Shown: in pieces, positions 38,401 to 51,725 of the stretch
Numbering within the stretch: the stretch's first letter is position 1
How the letters are laid out: the number at the start of each line of letters is the position of its first letter
NCBI GenBank assembly: GCA_023055505.1
Contig: JALIRH010000002.1
Span: forward strand, 24,806,437-24,870,436
DNA length: 64,000 bases
Source of the DNA: Callipepla californica brunnescens
Taxonomy: Eukaryota; Chordata; Aves; Galliformes; Odontophoridae
Direction: 5' to 3'
Made by a program: the position numbers and the translations under genes
The notes under the pieces: model-generated
What the model was told of the DNA's origin: nothing
Databases searched by the model: none
Seen by the model: the letters and a program-made list of their open reading frames with translations, nothing else

Positions 38401-38572
38401 AACACAATATGCATTCATAATTTTTGTGTGTGTTGTGTGAAAAGCATCTCCAGGCATCCTTTATTTTGCTGAGGATTTGAGATAAAAACGAGTAGTTCAT
38501 AGAGATTGCTACAGTCTTCTGCAAAGGACAATAAGGAAGAGATATGTCTAGTTTTAGGCAGGGGAAGATAAA

Positions 38573-38763
38573 CAGAATCACAGAATCACAGAATTGTAGG
38601 GGTTGGAAAGGACCTCTAGAGATCATCGAGTCCAACCCCTTGCCAAACCATCTCACTAGCCCAGGTTGCACAGGCAGGCATCCAGTCAGGTCTGGAACGT
38701 CTCCAGAGAAGGAGACTTCACCACTTCTCTGTGCAGCCTGTGCCAGTGCTCTGTGGAACTCTA
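38573..38763 (-). mobile_element. CR1 LINE 3' end, inverted, short
   Basis: The stretch begins with AGAATCACAGAATCACAGAA (the inverted 8-mer tail), then TTGTAGGGGTTGGAAAGGAC, CTCTAGAGATCATCGAGTCC, GGCAGGCATCCAGTCAGG and GCAGCCTGTGCCAGTGCTCT. It is about 190 bp, 5'-truncated, and close in type to the copies at 55902 and 62451. Confidence 0.95.
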
Positions 38764-39640
38764 AGTCATACTATAAGCTAATCACAGCCTATTAGAATCT
38801 TTAAAACACTAGTAACTGGACAAAAAACCAAAACAGCAACAACAACAACAAAAACACAGAATAAATGAAGTAGAATGGGGAGACATTTAAAGCTGAAATA
38901 CTTCTGTTCTTCACTGGAAAATGGAAGACTAAGTGCTTCACAGATAGGAGCTGGAATTAAAATACTGATCATTTGTGCTCACAGTTTTTACTGTAATGTC
39001 ACCCTATTGCGCTTGAGATCTGTATTCTTTATGAGCTGTGTGAGAAGAGAGGAGGGTAAAGTTACACCTAGAAATGTTCCTGGATTTTACCCACAAAGAA
39101 CCTCTAAGAGTAACACTTCTTGAATATAAAGATGTTACAGTTTCTGCAGTAGTTAGATAATGGCTGAGGCTTCAAAACCAGCAAGAATCCTTTTAATCAG
39201 ATTTTGGATAATTATCTGAGAGATTTTGCATGCATTTTTAAAAAATGTTATGATTGTTTTTTTCTTATAAAGGTCTCAATTATACACATTGTTCTTGATC
39301 TTATCACTGGTTACAGCTGGAAGTATTACACTGTACGTCTTCTAAGTAAGAAGTTCTTTGCATTTTAGATTTGTATAATACATTTTGTAATAAAAATTCA
39401 CAATGATGTATTCAGAAGAGATTGCACATGTCAGAAAGATCAAGACTTCATTCTGTCAGTAGTTTTAATTACAAAAAAGGCATGGGTACAAGGTATGTCT
39501 GAAATTAAGAACTGCACTGGAAGTAGTATGGAGGTGTTCTCTCTACTGTTCTGTTCTTACAAAGTACATGGAAGGGAACAGAAAAAAAGATCATACTGGC
39601 TATAAAAACAAAGTTTGCTTACAAACGAGAATTTGCGCTG
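38764..39640. other. Intronic sequence between two inverted CR1 pieces
   Basis: Unique AT-rich sequence with a CAA-rich simple tract at 38825-38856. No gene recognised. Confidence 0.55.
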
Positions 39641-39897
39641 AATCATAGAATTATAGAATCATAATTGGTAAAGAGCATCTAGTCCAGCTATTCACCTACC
39701 ACCAATATTGCCCTCTAAATCATATCCATAAGTATTATACCTACCCTTTCCTTAAACACCTCCAGGGACAGTGACTCCATCACCTCCCTGGGCAGCTTAT
39801 TCCAACACCTGACGATTCTTTCTGAGAAGAAATTCTTAATATCAATTCTGAACCTCCCCTGGCGTGACTTGAGGACACTCTCTCTTGTCCTTTTTGC
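39641..39897 (-). mobile_element. CR1 LINE 3' portion, inverted, older subfamily
   Basis: The plus strand reads GAATCATAGAATTATAGAAT, then AAGAGCATCTAGTCCAGCTA, ACACCTCCAGGGACAGTGAC, TCCATCACCTCCCTGGGCAG, TGAGAAGAAATTCTTAATAT and CACTCTCTCTTGTCCTTTTT, the inverted 3' region of a CR1. Deletions inside it (for example the shortened GGTTGGAAGGGACC block) mark it as older than the 38573 copy. Confidence 0.92.
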
Positions 39898-42435
39898 ATT
39901 TTTTATAAAAAAGCATCAGTGGATTTTGCCTTAAGAGAGCAGACTGCATGATCTGAACCCCAGAAGTATTTTTCTCCTACAGAGCAAAGACATAGATTTC
40001 TCTGCTACAGGGTAGTACAGAGATTTTAATATAGGTTACTATTCATGTAGTGTTAAGTGAGGAAGTGTGAAGTCCCTTCATGATTCCCATACTTTTAGAG
40101 GCTTTGGAGGTTTTAAGTCTATACAACAGTACTATTTATGACTTGCACAGTAGCGTGTAACATAATATTTTAATAGTTAATTTTGTGTTATTGGGTCCAC
40201 TGTATGTGATTCAGAGATTTTTTAAAAATAGATGAGCAATCTGGATTCAAAACCAAGTGACAGAGGGAGAAATTGCATGTACTTTTTGTAAATTGTCTCC
40301 ATGACTGATTGCACTCAGAAAATGTGTATTTTAGTCAGCACTCATCTAACTTCAGTCCATCTAATCATTGGACTTCTGTTTGCTCAATTTAAAAGCCAGA
40401 ATTGTCTTCCCACATAGATTCCTTTAGAATATGATTACCTTACATCTGATGGTTGTTACTTTAATTGATTTCACATTTTAAAACTATTACCAGTTATTCC
40501 ACACCTCAGGTCATTACTGGAGTGTTTCAATCCCAAAAACATATAAGTTTTGATAACTAGCACACTGTGAATGGTGTCTTACTAATGATAAATTGTGGCA
40601 CTGATGAAGACAGCAACATTTTCTCCCAGCATGAGCAGAGTTGAGAACTAGGATTCTCATCTCTGGTGCACAAACCAGTATTACATTTATATTTCTGATA
40701 TTTTCCTCCATTTTCAGTGACCTTTAACATATAAACTGACAGTGGTGCAGTATGTTCATTTGCTAACTCCCCTAATACTTTCCAAATCACATAATCCACA
40801 CTACACAATTTGCATATGTTCATCTTTTTTAACAATTCCCTTTTTATGATTGTTCACAGCAGCTGATGCATTTTTATGAGGTCTGCCTAGCTTTCCAATG
40901 ATTATTCCTTCTGAAACTTAATTATTGCCCGTAATTCTACTGATTTATATTTGCAAGGTAAGGAAACATTTCCAACATAATTATAATAACCTTTTTAATG
41001 AACACAAAGTTACTGTTAAGTTTTTTGTTCTACCTCCTTAAAGATTTACTGGATGTCTTCATTACTTTCTCTAGACACGTTTCAGATGAGTTAGCCTCAA
41101 CTCCCAGACCAGTTTTTTACAAGTCCCTTCTGTATCAGTCCTGACACTGTTTATTCCCTACCTTCTCACATTCAAGAGATGTAAATAAGTTCTTGATTCC
41201 CTAGGATTTCCTCTTCACTCTTAGTACTTCCTCCTTTGACAGGGTCAAAACCTTTATTTTACTTACTGGAGGCAGACTCCAAAAAAGCAATGGGGAGCAT
41301 CAAGTGAGAATGGCATATAGAGTTTGGTCAGCTTACTGATCTCTCAAAAGGTGTTTTTTGGAACAAATACCTTTCAGTACTTCTGAGTAACTTACACAGT
41401 CCAGAAACTGAAAAGCAATGTCTGCTTTGGAAGTATACAGTAGACATGAAAAAGTGTCAAAGAAAAAGTTCCAGCTTATTTACCCTGTATGCATGACTGA
41501 GGGACATATGTTTTAAGTTTTACTATTAGTGACTTTGTGAAGTGAGTGATTTCAAACAATCCAACCTTCTCAGGTCATAAAGAATTCCCTTCAAAGAAAT
41601 GAGAATAGTGCTTCTATCCCCGAAGTCCCTGAGTTGTTGAGTAACAATTATATATATATATTTCTGTATAAAGATGTTATCCATGTGATGTGAATATTCA
41701 ATGACATTTTTACTCCTGCAGGTCATGAATGTCTTTTTACTCAGTCTTATTACTGATTCTCCTAATTGCACTGAACTCTACTTATTCAAAAAGTATGAAG
41801 CAATGGGAACATCCTGGGGCTATTCTAGGATAGCTTTATATGAAGAAAGCTGTCTCTACATCATGCTGAAGAGATATTCCCTTGTTGTCTGGGTCTCTGA
41901 TGTTTCAAGGAATGAGACAGAGTTGTCTTATATGTATCTGGGTCAGTAACTACACTTGTTTTCCCCAGTGAGATTTCGCTTTCCAGTTGCTAACTCCTAA
42001 CACACACTTTATTAAAGGCTGCTATTTTCTTTGAGCAGCAGAGTCAGTACTGGGGACTCTTTATTGCCCTAATAAGCAAAAAGGAGATGAAAGTAATCAT
42101 GGTCTGATCAAACTGTGCTATAATAAGGTTCAACAGATGCTAAATCTATTTTCATGGTTGACAGTGATTATGCTATCTGTAAAGGTGGACACTTAAGATG
42201 AGAACAGTAAATCTGTGAGGAATAGATGGCAAGTGGGATCTTATCAATAGAAGAACATAAGAGAAGGAAATGCAAAGAAGCTGATAGGACAAAATATTTC
42301 TTCTGACTGGATTTCACATAATTTCTCACCAGTTGTTATACATCTACAATAAATTCCTTCCATAAGAAGATAAGGATACTTGAAAAACACACAAGTTATC
42401 CCTGTGGACAGCACATCTCTAAGTTTTTTCAGTGA
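39898..42435. other. Intronic sequence, nothing recognised
   Basis: AT-rich; a TA run near 41649-41661. The open frames 40514-40835 (minus) and 41526-41949 (both strands) show no family resemblance or convincing splice context. Confidence 0.55.
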
Positions 42436-42705
42436 TTCCCAGTGACAGAACAAGGGGAAATGGGCACAAACTGGAACACAGGAAGTTCTGTACAAACATG
42501 AGAAAAAACTTCTTTATGTTGAGGGTGACAGAGCACTGGAACTGGAAGCCCAGGGATGCTGTGGAGTCTCCTTCCCTGTAGACAGTCAAAATCTACCTGG
42601 ACAGTTTCCTGTGTGATGTACTGTAGGGAACTTGCTTTAGCAGGGGAGTGGACTAGGTGATCTTCAGAGGTCCTTTCCAACCCTTACAATTCTGTGATTC
42701 TGTGA
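42436..42705 (+). mobile_element. CR1 LINE 3' end, forward
   Basis: Blocks in order: GTGACAGAACAAGGGGAAAT, GGGCACAAACTGGAACACAG, GAGAAAAAACTTCTTTATGT, GAGGGTGACAGAGCACTGGA, ACAGTCAAAATCTACCTGGA, GGTGATCTTCAGAGGTCCTT and the tail ACAATTCTGTGATTCTGTGA. It is 5'-truncated and of the GGAACACAGGAAGTTC-type subfamily. Confidence 0.94.
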
Positions 42706-45700
42706 AGTACTGCACTGGTTTAAGCCAAAGATATGATGACCTTCTGTGAGTCACATGCATTCTACACTGCAGCATCTACAAGCACAACTTCTGAAAATAA
42801 TTTATTTTGCTTTCCATTTACTATCACCTAATTAACCTTTTAAAAATGTAGATGTAAATTTCTACAGTACAGAGGAAATTAAAACTGGGGAATGAAGACA
42901 AAGAATCTTAACTGACTAAACAATTAAAACTAAACTTGTGATACTTCTGTAGTAGAGAGAAATAATCATGATAAAAGGAAGTGGGATGACTTTGATTTCA
43001 AAATAAAACAAAACAAATATTCTGCTAGTTTTAAAAGAAAACAAATCTTCAGAAGATCTGCATGACACTATAAAAAGGCATAATTCACTGTATATCTACA
43101 TAAAAATAGCAACGACTATTCCAGATATGTAAGCTACAGTATGCAATGGTAACATAACTACTTGGAGGCACAACATCTCTAGAGACTGTGAATGACTACC
43201 TCTCCATAGAGAAGCCCCACAGGTGTACTGCAGCCCACCACAAGGTTTATCCTGGCCATGCTCTCCTCAGTAGCTGATGCCCCAAAGTCAAACCTTTTGT
43301 TTCAGAAATGCTTCACCAGGGCATGTTTATCAGTTTTTCAGTGTTTATAAGACTGCATTTTTTACAGTGGTTTCCTCTCACTCAATCTTTAGGTTTATGC
43401 AGTGAAATGAGCACCAAACCTATCACCTATCTGGTAACATCCTGAATTATGGATAAAGAATGCTAGAAATCCAGATACATATCTGCATGAAAACATGTGT
43501 GTATGTATGCAGGATAAACACTCAGACAGAAATAGCCTTAATCTAAAATTTATTTAGGGATGTAAAAGTTTCACATCTTGATATTTATTTTTGATTCTCA
43601 TCAGTTACAACCATATGTGAAATAAATAATATATGAACTACTTAATGTATGTGCCACTCTTCTTAGAATTAAAATCATAAGGTACTGCAAAAGCAAAGCA
43701 TTAACATTGGTGTTGACTTTAGAAAAGCTATGTACGATGCTGCAGCTAAAAAAATATTTGTAGGGAACCTGGAACTTTTATCCTATTCATGTAGGCACAT
43801 GGGTTAGTAGATCTTTTTTTGCAGTTAATTCTCCAGTTGCAATTTTGAACCTGGGACAGAAAATGGAAATAGAGATTCCTCATGTTTTACATGAAAAAAA
43901 GGTCATAGTCTCTCTATTTTTCCAGTCCTCCCACCTCATTTGAGTGTTTTCAAATTATTTGAAGTACAAAATGCCTTTATTCTCTTCTTCAAACACTATA
44001 GAAAAAAAAGCTTCAGGAAAATAATGTTTATAAGTACTGTTCAGCAAACACCTAATCTAGAAACAGAACTTCTGTGAATAAGAAAGCCTACAAACCTCAC
44101 TTTAGTTTTATGCAAGATGTTCAAATATCTTACTAAGATGTAGTGAGGGGATAAATAATGATTTATCCTTCATATACTTGAACTATACAATAAATAGTTT
44201 TCATTATTATTTATAAAGAGCCATCAAAAATAGTTTCAAGTTTGAAATTCAGCACGTTAAGTGTACAGAAAATGTGGTACTTATCTACTGTTTCACACAG
44301 CTGTTACCAACAAGCCTGATATTTCATAATAATTGTTCATATTAAACCTGTCCTTCATAAAGGCTTTGAGTGATATGAATAGGAGTAATATAAAAATTAC
44401 TCAAGTTGATTTGTATGTCTGTTAATAATTTTGCTATTGATAATTCACTAAGTGGTATCAATGAAATATCCATTAATACAGCACTGGATCTAATATAACA
44501 AAGCAAGTTTCATTGAGGTATCTTATGGACTGGCATAGTAAAATTAGAGACAGTTTAAAACAGAAGACAGAGCAAGAGCTACTATCACAGTTACATGCTT
44601 GATTCTGTTTCATTCTGATTGTTCTAATTATGTTTCATTCTTATTTTTTTCCCCTTGGCAAACCATAGATTCTCCTTGGGATCAGCAGAAGTGGGAAGGA
44701 AAGGGGAAGAAGGCAGTTTCTCTTCATAAAACATTCTTTGTAAGAATTTTGTGCAGTGGTCTCTTGAATGACTATGTTCCTAAGGCAAATAAAAAATGTA
44801 ACTGATGTACTCAGTCACAAATTTAATTACTGAACACCACAACCAGATTTGCATAGGACGGTAGGAAAGAAAGCAGCTGACTATAGAAAGACCTCCCATT
44901 TTACATATAACAATAATAGTAATTTGTATGTTAAAATGAACTAGAATAGTTAATACCTTAATATCTGCCTGTATATAAATAATTTTCTTTTACCGCTGTT
45001 ATAGGAACAAAATTTATGATGCTTCTTTTTATTTGAATGTGAAGCAGATCGATTTCTGTGGCAGAAATCTCATCTGGAATCTAAGTCCTGCAAACTTACT
45101 ACATGCAGCACATCTATTTGTTTAGGTAAAGTCTGAAGGAGAGCTGAACAGATTAAATTCTAAGGAATAAAAACCGAGGTCAGTAATAAAGCTACATAGA
45201 TCGCTTCAACTCTGTACACAAGCAATGCCCCTGTCCAAATAAAGTCCAAATTTATCTTCTTTTGTATTGATACGCCTTTCCCTCCTGCTCTCTCCCCTTA
45301 AAGCACACAGTCTCTACATGGCATTTTTCTTACTGGAATATCTTTTTTTTTCTCAGCCTCAGACACGCACTCCATTTATTACTTGGCCTCTTGCTAGCTT
45401 TCCTTACAGTAACACATACTTCATGACCTGACCTGCAGCACTTCATTTTTACTTGCCTCACTCACCCTGCAATAATGGTCTGGAAGAGACAAAATTGTTA
45501 GTAAAATTCCCCTGGCTGATACCATTGCAATTTAAAAGTCAAACAGGTGCCTGCAAGGAAATTCATACATTTAGAAGCAAGTGCATTTTTAGAACTAGTC
45601 TCTATAATACACACAAAACACTCATGCATGCCCCCTCACCCTAATTTCTTTTTCTGTGATTTAAGGTCAATTCCATGGAAAGTTGGGCAAAGGAAAATCA

Positions 45701-45888
45701 ACTGCCCTTAAAGTTCTGGTAGTGTTGGCTCCCTGAAGCAAATCCCACAAAGATGTCCATCAAGTGGGAGTGTGCCAACCCAGACAAGGCAAATGACATA
45801 ACTAGCCACTTGTTATCCCTAACAAAGGACAGTGGGCTGAACTAAACTTATACTTAATCAGTGTTTCTTTGTTGATATTAAAAAGCAA

Positions 45889-45921
45889 TCACTTGCTGAG
45901 GGTTACCATAGTAACAAGTGA
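45889..45921. promoter_or_regulatory. RFX X-box-like site inside a short inverted repeat
   Basis: GTTACCATAGTAAC (45902-45915) matches the RFX X-box form GTNRCC-(0-3 N)-RGYAAC with no mismatch and a 2-base spacer. It is enclosed by TCACTTG (45889-45895) and its exact reverse complement CAAGTGA (45915-45921), sharing one base. RFX factors act in ciliated and neural cells; RALYL is neuronal, so an intronic enhancer is conceivable. The motif is seen directly; binding is inference. Confidence 0.45.
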
Positions 45922-48900
45922 GCTAATTTTTTTGTTTGTTTTAAAGCTCTTTCATGCAATGCAGAAACGGTGGGAAATTTGGCAGGGAATCCTGTTCCTG
46001 ATTTTTTGGTGTTATTTAACCAGAGCAGGATAAAGCAAGGCATGGCTTTCAGTGAAACTGGAGATTTATTTCCCTCCTCTCTACGAGCATTAAAAAAAAG
46101 TTTGCATTTTACTTACATCTTTGATTTCTGCGTTTGCTCTTGTACATAGTCATTCTGAAGAAATTCCACTTTCTAAGAAGTAATTGCCTTGAACACAGAC
46201 AAAAGAGAAGAGGTCGTCCTTCTGCTTTGCAGCGAGACAGTTGCTCACTGACAGAAGGTAACCAGCAATCTCTCAGAGAAAGGCAGGGTAATACCATTCT
46301 CCTAAAATCCAGGGGAGATGCTGCTGGCTCTAGCTATTTTCTCTGCTGCAAAGCTCAGAGAAAAATATATATTTACTTTCCTATTTTTTCTTCTCCAACG
46401 TGTTTTATAGCATCTAATAAAATCCAGAGCAGAAAGAATCATATAATCATATGAAGTGCAGTGATGTGCTGTTTGGTAGTCTGATAGCAAGATTCCTCAA
46501 AAGAGCTCTGATGCACACCAAAATTGCATAAATGACCTCATAAACTAATGAAAGCTAACTTTTCATTGCAGTGTCATAGGATTATACATACAAGGACATT
46601 AAAACATTATGAGCTAAATCTTTAAGAAAAATTACTGTTGGAAAAAAAAAAATCAACACATTGATAAGTGAAATCCTGACTGCAGCTCTGAGCTTATCTC
46701 CAGGTTATTCAGGAAGCAGCATACAAAGTACAGTATATTTTTTTTAATGATTCCTTGTGCATTGCCTTTCAATAATTTCTATTTGAGGAAAGTTACTTAA
46801 TAATATTTTTGTTTTTCATTTTTCTAACTGCTACCTGCTAATAGGATTTAGGAAAAGAAAAAAAAGCAGCAGCATTGTATGATCTTCTACATTCATGTAC
46901 ATAACCATTTCAGTACTCCAGACTTCTTCCTAAAGATGAGCAAGGAAAAGGGGGGGAAATTCTTGCCTGGGCACAGAGATGACAGTTATAATGACATTCA
47001 AGAATGAAGATACAGTGGTAGCTCTGGTGCTGGAGAGAAGGAATTGCAGATCATTTATCAACAAATTTGCTTTCAGTAAAATTGTGTGAAAGTAATTCTT
47101 AATTGGGTCTTTCATGTTTTAAGATGTTGTACCCAGATATCACACATACAGAAGTGTCTCAGGATTAAAGATAGAGGGTGTGGTGAAGAAAAAAAATAGC
47201 AAATGACATGTCTTGAACATAATAATAATAGTGTTACTGCCATCTACAAAGCATGGTTTGACAAAAGCTCTCTGAACTACTCAAGGAAATCTAAAACTAG
47301 CATCATTGCTTCAGATTAGAAATAATTTACATCTGGTGGTTTTTCATGTTTCAGAAAGCAAAAAACAAACCATTTCAAAGACAGGTAAGAGCAAATCTGA
47401 AAACACTGACCAGCAGTTATTTGCTTAAATAAAACAACAAAGAAACAAAACAAAACCCGAAGAAATATCTTTATCAACTTCCTACCCTAAAATTAAACTT
47501 TTCCCATCTCTTTTTCCTCTCAGATTTTTGTTTGTATCTGCAGTATAGTAGTACCTAACTTTGTGCAGTATCAGTTCTTCTTCCTTTCAGCCATTCAGTA
47601 TTTCACATAGTCTCCCATTGGCACACTCCTAGCTACCAAAGAGAATTTTTTTCTTTGTATTGGCTCTATTTATCTACTTTTTCTCCTTCTGTCAAAAGCT
47701 GAATGCAGATCTTTTCATTTGGTTTGGACTTGTATCAGCATAGCTGAGGACAAAGAGTGGCCTAAAGAATGGCTGCATTTTTAGATTTATTTTATATTTC
47801 AACTACAATTGTCTCAAAATGCCACAGTTGAAATGATGCCATCTCTGCTGTGGAGGTCAGCAAAAAGATGGGAAATTGACCATCAAGCAGAAGGGAAGGA
47901 AAATATTTGGCCAAATCATTATGAAACATAGCAGCAGAAAAAATGTCTACACCAAAGAGAAAGACTCTGCATGGAATAAACATGCTCTGATCAATTTCTA
48001 GCTATTGAAGTTGGTATTTCTGCAGTAAGTAATACGTGCTGATGATAATCCCCCATTTTCCTACTTTATTTTTCCTCTGTTGATTTCCAGCTGAATCAGA
48101 TCTATGATCTGACTCAGACCACAGAGACCTGTGGTATCCTATTTGTTCCTTCATGTGTCTGTCTTTGTTCCCTTTCCTTGCTCTTCCCTGTTCCTACCTG
48201 AAGGCTTTAATCTGTATTATTTAGTTCAATTTGTCCATTTTTCATTGTTTCAATAAGATGTTCTCAATCTTTTTTGCTCAGCTCTCACTACAATTAGACT
48301 ATGAAATTCATTTCTTTTTCTTATCACTAGCAGCTAATTTTCCATTACTTTTTATTTTGCTTAGCTCTCCATATTAAGCTATACATAATATATGCAACAG
48401 CACGCATATCTTTCCATTGTTCTTCTGTGCATTATTCTATTACAACCATGTATTTGTATGCAAATATATTGGCAATGGTATAATAAAAAAAAAATACAAA
48501 CTAAATGGAAATTTCACAATATAATAATTAATTTGTTTTAAGCCAATGATCCCTGAAACCATAGTCTTTATTGGTTTTACTTTGCGCTAATTACAACTCT
48601 GATTACTTTTTCAGTACAGTCAAATGTGTTTGCTAAAAATAATATAAATACACAGTGTTTGGTGAATCATTCTGTCTGTTCATTAAAAAAAAGTAAAAAA
48701 AAATATTTGACTATGCTGGCTGGCTTTGAGTGGGCGCAGCATCCTCCTCCTGTTTGTCTGTGTTACTGATCACTATAGAAAAGCTTAAAATTTAGTTTCA
48801 CGCTATTACAGCTTTTAAAAAGTCATTATTTTGTAGATGGCTGGTGAACAGCAGCAAATTTTGTGAGGTGAAAAAAAATGAACGGAACTTTTGCAACAAA

Positions 48901-51374
48901 AATCAACTAGTCACACATTATTTTATTACTTAAACATCTTTCTAAATGATTATGAAATATTAAAATATTCATAAATTGACCATTGGATTCTCTGCAATGA
49001 ATTTTATGAATTTCTTTTGCTGTTGGCAAAAGAACAATCTGCACATTCCACACTACCTCTTACCTTTCCCCATCCTACAAGTCACAATAAGGAGTTTTTC
49101 TTTAACTACTGCAATTTAGTTCTCAAGCTGTTTCAGAAAAAGGAAAATAAAAATGCAGACATTTTAAAAATACAGCTACTGACTTGAATGTCGCATATTA
49201 CTCATCAATAAACTCTTCGTCTGGGCTGTATCTTCACTTTTATTTTTAATGAGCAGATCTTAGATGAGAAAGAAAGATGGGGGAGGCTCAAAGCATGTTC
49301 TGTCTCTCACCATTTAATTCTATGCACCCAAACAGTGTTCTTGGAAAATGTCCTTCTAAAGATTTAGCATGGTAATTTTTATGATGTATACTTAAGAAAA
49401 AGTTACATATGTAATATGCATTATTTTGTCTTGAAATAAATGATATGCACAAAGGCCAACATTTAACCTCTTCCAAGTAACAACTACTTGATGCAAATAT
49501 TGATGCATTAAAGTCGTGTATTTGACATGTGTGCATCTCTTACTGGTAAAAAATTAGGACTATTAGCCAACAGTAGCGCTTTTTAATGTGGAATTTGTAT
49601 TAGATAAATAAAATTCTCTTTTACAATAGATGTCGTATAGCTAATGAGACAGGTTTACGATAACATATTCTCTTTACGATGGAATGTGGACAAAGCATAA
49701 AATATTAGCCAAATCATACTCCTGAGGAACACCCCCGCAATACTAAACTGGCTGTGGCAATCAAAGTAAGAGGAAAGTTTGTATTTCACATGCTTACATG
49801 TGATAAGGTAGAATCAAAGAGTTTTGTAAATGCATTTCAAAAGAGAACAAACCTTGCTTGCACTCCTGAAGCAAACCAGAAATGGGGGAAAACGAAGCCT
49901 GATGACAGTGCCAAAGAAGGATAATTTTACTAAAAAACTGTGTGTAGAATAAAGAGCTCAATTCAGCTACTTAAACACTGATGTCTAGCCATGAATCTCA
50001 AAGAGTTTGTATCCCGCCCTCTCTCTGATAATAATAATTATTATCTGACCTTTATTATACTTTGGGTCATTGTTTCCAAGCAGTTCCAACCTGAATTCTC
50101 AAGCTTTGACCCTTCATGAGGAGAACCCCTACAGAGTCCACTGAAATCTAAGTGGAGAAGCAATCCTGCTTTGCAAATCCTCTTGCAGGATGACTGAGAG
50201 CTTTTAAATATTCTTATACACAAAGAGTCCACTATTCATTAGTACACAATCCACAGATGATTGTGGGGATAAAAAGATTGCGTGGATAAAAGAGAAATAA
50301 TGTAGCATAATACTTTCAAATCAGCCATACTTCCTTTTACTAAAGTCATAAAGACAGTCTATTTTAGCAGCTTTTACTTCACCAAGATTTTACTCTGCCT
50401 GAGAGTTCATGTTCAGAATACACAGTTTGAAGACTTCAAAAAATTTAAAGTATTCATCAAAAGCTGCATTAGAATGAATTTGTTACATTCACAGTATTTC
50501 CATCATCTACTAATTTAGAAAAGGCATGAGAAGAAATGAGCTTTTGTTGGAGCTGTTTGATTTTTATAAAACAATTCAGCTGTTGCTTGTCTCTATTATC
50601 TTTTACATTTCTGCTGACCTGTTTTACTTTGCTTCAGCATTATCAGACAGTAACTACACTTTAACACAAAAGACTGTTCTACAGAGAGCAGGAGAAAGCC
50701 CCCAAGGTACGGGTCCTACTTTCACCATCGGCAATTTTCTCTTTTTCAAGGATGCTTCTTCAAAGGGAAATTATTTGTCTCATTGATAGACTAACATTTA
50801 TCTTTAATCTTTAAGGAATCCGCTGTCAAGCCTTCCTCATTAGACTGAGCTATTTAGAAATACGATCACAAAAGTATGAAACAATGTCTGCCACCTTCAT
50901 TCTTAGGAGACTGTTCTGTCTCTTTCTTCCACCCCTTACCCTGCTCTCAGCATGTTTCAATTCCTCCAACAAGGGTATGTAAAATGCTTTTTTTTTTTCT
51001 TTGTGATTAGCTATTTTCAAAGTTTATAGTGTCATTTCATGAAAATGTAAAGCTAGAATTGGCATTCACACATCTGAAGGTGAATTCTTTGTTAGTAAAG
51101 ATAGAAATTTCAAAGAATCCCAAAAGAATAGGAAAAACAAAGCCAACTAGGTGGAGGAACTTCACAACTGGCCTTAAAATATATGAAAGTTTGGCGCATA
51201 CACAAGCCAAAAAAACTTAATTTTCTTTCTCTGGAGATTCAAACAATCCTAGTATGAACAGTGGCAATGGAGATTTAAATCAGCCACTTGCAATCTTACA
51301 TCGTTACGGTTAAGGTCAGCTGTATCTCAACTAAGAACTGTGAAAAGAAGTAGAGGATATTATCTATCTCAGAG

Positions 51375-51428
51375 GAGCCTGAATAGGGGTTGGACAAGAT
51401 GTCATCTTGTAGTTTCTTCCAGCCTTAC
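51375..51428 (+). mobile_element. Possible ancient CR1 3'-end remnant
   Basis: AGGGGTTGGACAAGATGTCA followed by TCTTGTAGTTTCTTCCAGCC resembles the end of CR1 copies (GGGTTGGACTAGATGATCTT, then GGTCCCTTCCAACC). There is no 8-mer tail and nothing clear upstream, so the call is tentative. Confidence 0.4.
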
Positions 51429-51529
51429 TTGAGATCCCTTACATGACATGAAATAGCAATCATCATCTAGTGCACCTCTAGCCAAGATTCAGTCTGTGTT
51501 AGCCCTTCAGCCTGCCTTATAGTAGTGGA

Positions 51530-51725
51530 GAACATTAGGCAGGGAGAGGTTAGTATGCCACAGGGAGAATGTACTTCAACCAGTGTTGAGCACCAAATGC
51601 CCGACTCTGGGGAACCCAGGATGCCCAACTTCCACTATAGACAACAGAGGGGCTTCTCCAGCAGGGAATGAATGAGACCATCTGAGGCTGACCCTGTTCT
51701 GAATCTTTACTGTTTATTGAGAATT
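51530..51725 (-). mobile_element. Possible LTR end with primer-binding-site-like sequence
   Basis: On the minus strand, an AATAAA-like signal (about 51711-51720) is followed some 130 bp later by TTTGGTGCTCAACACTGG, close in layout to the retroviral boundary TTTGGCGCCCAACGTGGGG that follows an LTR. The block is GC-richer than its surroundings. No internal retroviral coding remnant was recognised further along and no LTR family was matched, so this is a weak call. Confidence 0.25.

Larger units (their letters stand above)
28931..38572. other. Intronic sequence, no gene established
   Basis: This stretch holds the near-palindrome near 30195-30277, the TA/GT microsatellite at 32363-32431, a homeodomain-site-rich candidate conserved element (about 33290-33720) and an open frame flanked by splice-like signals on the plus strand (35271-35566). 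No interspersed repeat was recognised in it, which makes it one of the longest CR1-free stretches of the window. Confidence 0.55.

Noticed and set aside
46134..46454. 106-codon plus-strand open frame with a basic stretch
   Set aside because: No recognised family and no convincing splice sites; length is within chance for the region.
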